Assembly (NCBI GenBank): GCA_017472365.1
Contig: JAFUQN010000157.1
Location: 1 to 54,987 of the forward strand
DNA from: Bacillota bacterium
GTDB lineage: Bacteria > Bacillota > Clostridia > Peptostreptococcales > Anaerovoracaceae
Direction of reading: 5' to 3'
Length of the DNA: 54,987 nt
Part shown: in pieces, positions 53,771 through 54,987 of the stretch
How the letters are laid out: every line of letters begins with the position of its first letter
Numbering within the stretch: the first letter of the stretch is position 1
Made by a program: the position numbers and the translations under genes
Notes under the pieces: model-generated
Database searches by the model: none
Told to the model about the DNA's origin: nothing
The model's input: only the letters and a program-made list of their open reading frames with translations

Positions 53771-54730
53771 TTATACCATGGAGTCATTGTTTGGTGGTTC
53801 CGTAGTTCCCAATGCATCTTTCAGCCCCTGCATATATTCCAGAGACTCGCGGATGGGATAGCGTTTCAGATCCACATATTCATTATAGTACTTTTGAAAC
53901 GCAGATTTTTCCGGGTTGTCAGAATCACAGGAAAGGGCATTTACGAATTCTGTCGGTGTCATTCTCGTGTATTTTTTGAATACACGATTGAAATAGGAGG
54001 TGTTCACATACCCGAACTGATCCACCAGTTCGGATATGGGGAAATCTTTGTTGTAGTTGGTGTATTGGAGGATCGACATGATCCGGCGGAGTCTGTGATA
54101 GTTGACATATTCCGAAATTGTAATACCGGTTTCACGGCGAAAAGCGGTGCACAGATAGTTTTTATTGAAGCCCAGTGAATCAGAAAGACTGGAGAGAACG
54201 TACTTTTCGTTGGAATCTTTTTCTACATGGTGAATAATCTGTTGGACAAGGGGTGAATATTGGCTGGAATCCACGTAGGTTCCGGAATTTCCTTTGGAGC
54301 TGGGGGTGTCTGCCAGGAAGGAAAGCAGAATCGTACACAAGAAGGAATCAGCGCAGGAGGAACACAAGGGATCAACGCTTCCGTAATACATCAGAATGTA
54401 AGAAAACAGACTTTCCAGGTGGAACGCATTGTGTAGTGTCAGCACGGTTTTGTTTTCCAGAAGAGATTTCAATTCCGGATCCAGGATACGGAAGAAGACC
54501 TCGAATTGTATGCAGAGATTATGGGCATCTTTCGGGACGCCGTGGACCGTACCGGGAGAAATCAGAATCACACTGCCGGTTGAAAGGGGATAGTCCAATT
54601 CATTGGCTTGAAAGATGAGCTGACCGCTATGAACATAGGCAAGATGAAAGAAATCGTGGGTGTGAGGCTGTAGTGCCCAACCAGCCGGAAGTTCCGTTTC
54701 CCCGCTCCGTATAAATTGTATTTTACCCAT
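53771..54730 (-). CDS. AraC-family regulator with cupin sensor domain
   Basis: 319 residues. Residues 15-80 form an AraC-type cupin (LQPHTHDFFHLAYVHSGQLIF, LSTGSVILISPGTVHGVP), which usually senses a sugar or similar ligand. Two helix-turn-helix units at about 180-275 read KYVLSSLSDSLGFNKNYLCTAFRRETGITISEYVNYHRLRR and PISELVDQFGYVNTSYFNRVFKKYTRMTPTEFV. A GGAGGCG site precedes the ATG. Its target is not evident here; the divergent region is the end of the window. Confidence 0.92.
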   Translation of the reverse strand: MGKIQFIRSGETELPAGWALQPHTHDFFHLAYVHSGQLIFQANELDYPLSTGSVILISPGTVHGVPKDAHNLCIQFEVFFRILDPELKSLLENKTVLTLHNAFHLESLFSYILMYYGSVDPLCSSCADSFLCTILLSFLADTPSSKGNSGTYVDSSQYSPLVQQIIHHVEKDSNEKYVLSSLSDSLGFNKNYLCTAFRRETGITISEYVNYHRLRRIMSILQYTNYNKDFPISELVDQFGYVNTSYFNRVFKKYTRMTPTEFVNALSCDSDNPEKSAFQKYYNEYVDLKRYPIRESLEYMQGLKDALGTTEPPNNDSMV

Positions 54731-54987
54731 GGGCGCCTCCTTTTTGCAGAAACTTCAGTTTGGATGGCTTTATTGTAGCACAAATTTTGCGACAATTCTT
54801 CCGCGGAGGGGTTGTGGGGATGCTCCTATATTTTGCTGTTCAGCGGCAAACGCTGACGCTTCCTTGTCAAGGGGAAGGGCTTTTCGCGGAGTGTCAAGCA
54901 GAAAATCTCTTGCGAGAGAGCCCTCAAGGCGCTATTTTTCAACGAAAACGGATAAATCAGAATGGACAGTCGAAGGTGAATATAGGA
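54731..54987. other. Unassigned end region
   Basis: 257 bases with no recognised gene. On the plus strand a frame from ATG at 54820 stays open to the end (56 codons), with GGAGGGG about ten bases upstream, but its translation has no familiar motif. A small TCTCTTGCGAGAGA hairpin lies at about 54905-54918. It could be the start of a small gene or a structured untranslated region. Confidence 0.25.

Noticed and set aside
54731..54987. 6S, SRP or tmRNA gene at the window end
   Set aside because: None of the conserved cores of these RNAs is visible in either strand.

Overview
The window looks like chromosomal DNA of a spore-forming, low-to-mid GC anaerobic Firmicute (class Clostridia). The support is a SpoIIID gene, a type III glutamine synthetase beside an ANTAR regulator, strong TTGACA/TATAAT-type promoters with AGGAGG ribosome sites, an SLH surface protein, and many peptide, D-amino-acid and nucleoside scavenging genes. 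An amino-acid-fermenting lineage is plausible, but the species cannot be fixed from this sequence. I see no insertion sequence, prophage or CRISPR array.

Layout. 1-190 is the 3' end of tuf. 359-11798 is a plus-strand nucleoside/sugar salvage block: a DSD1-like PLP enzyme, a PfkB kinase, a nucleoside phosphorylase-family protein, a Gfo/Idh oxidoreductase, a cupin and a phosphoribosyltransferase. A complete BMP-type nucleoside ABC transporter follows (lipoprotein, ATPase, two permeases), with rarA coupled to its end. 11847-16925 is a sigma-54 locus: a divergent enhancer-binding regulator faces an amino-acid permease that has a near-perfect -24/-12 promoter. Each side carries one beta-lactamase-fold serine hydrolase; one copy has a stop at codon 3 and the other has lost catalytic residues. 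17030-24390 continues the amino-acid theme: two tandem N-acyl-D-amino-acid deacylases (minus strand), then a DUF3870 protein, a YfcC-type carrier and two M20 peptidases, one of which lacks the catalytic glutamate. 24537-24711 holds two tRNA-Val genes. 24810-32646 is mixed: DUF1622, dapB, two GPH sugar symporters (the second split by an in-frame TGA), tcdA, an AraC regulator, a flavodoxin, a PspC protein and a GNAT acetyltransferase.

32710-46190 is the most striking part. spoIIID, an ANTAR protein with a pseudo-receiver, and glnA lie on the minus strand. Divergently, glnN (GSIII) heads an unbroken operon glnN-purA-glmS-purB-guaA-pyrG-carA. It therefore makes glutamine and then encodes four glutamine amidotransferases plus two aspartate/AMP-branch purine enzymes. 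Both glutamine synthetase genes start with the same kind of leader: a hairpin with hexaloop AAAGGC beginning at the predicted transcription start and overlapping the 5' arm of an intrinsic terminator. That is the geometry of ANTAR antitermination, and it would place the whole nitrogen-assimilation and nucleotide/amino-sugar operon under one RNA switch. The usual upstream first hairpin appears to be absent.

46273-54730 holds a 1076-residue SLH/Ig-like surface protein, a CNNM/CBS transporter-like protein with a structured leader, uppP, a SUFU-domain protein with a Cys-rich insert, an EamA transporter and an AraC/cupin regulator. The final 250 bases are unassigned.
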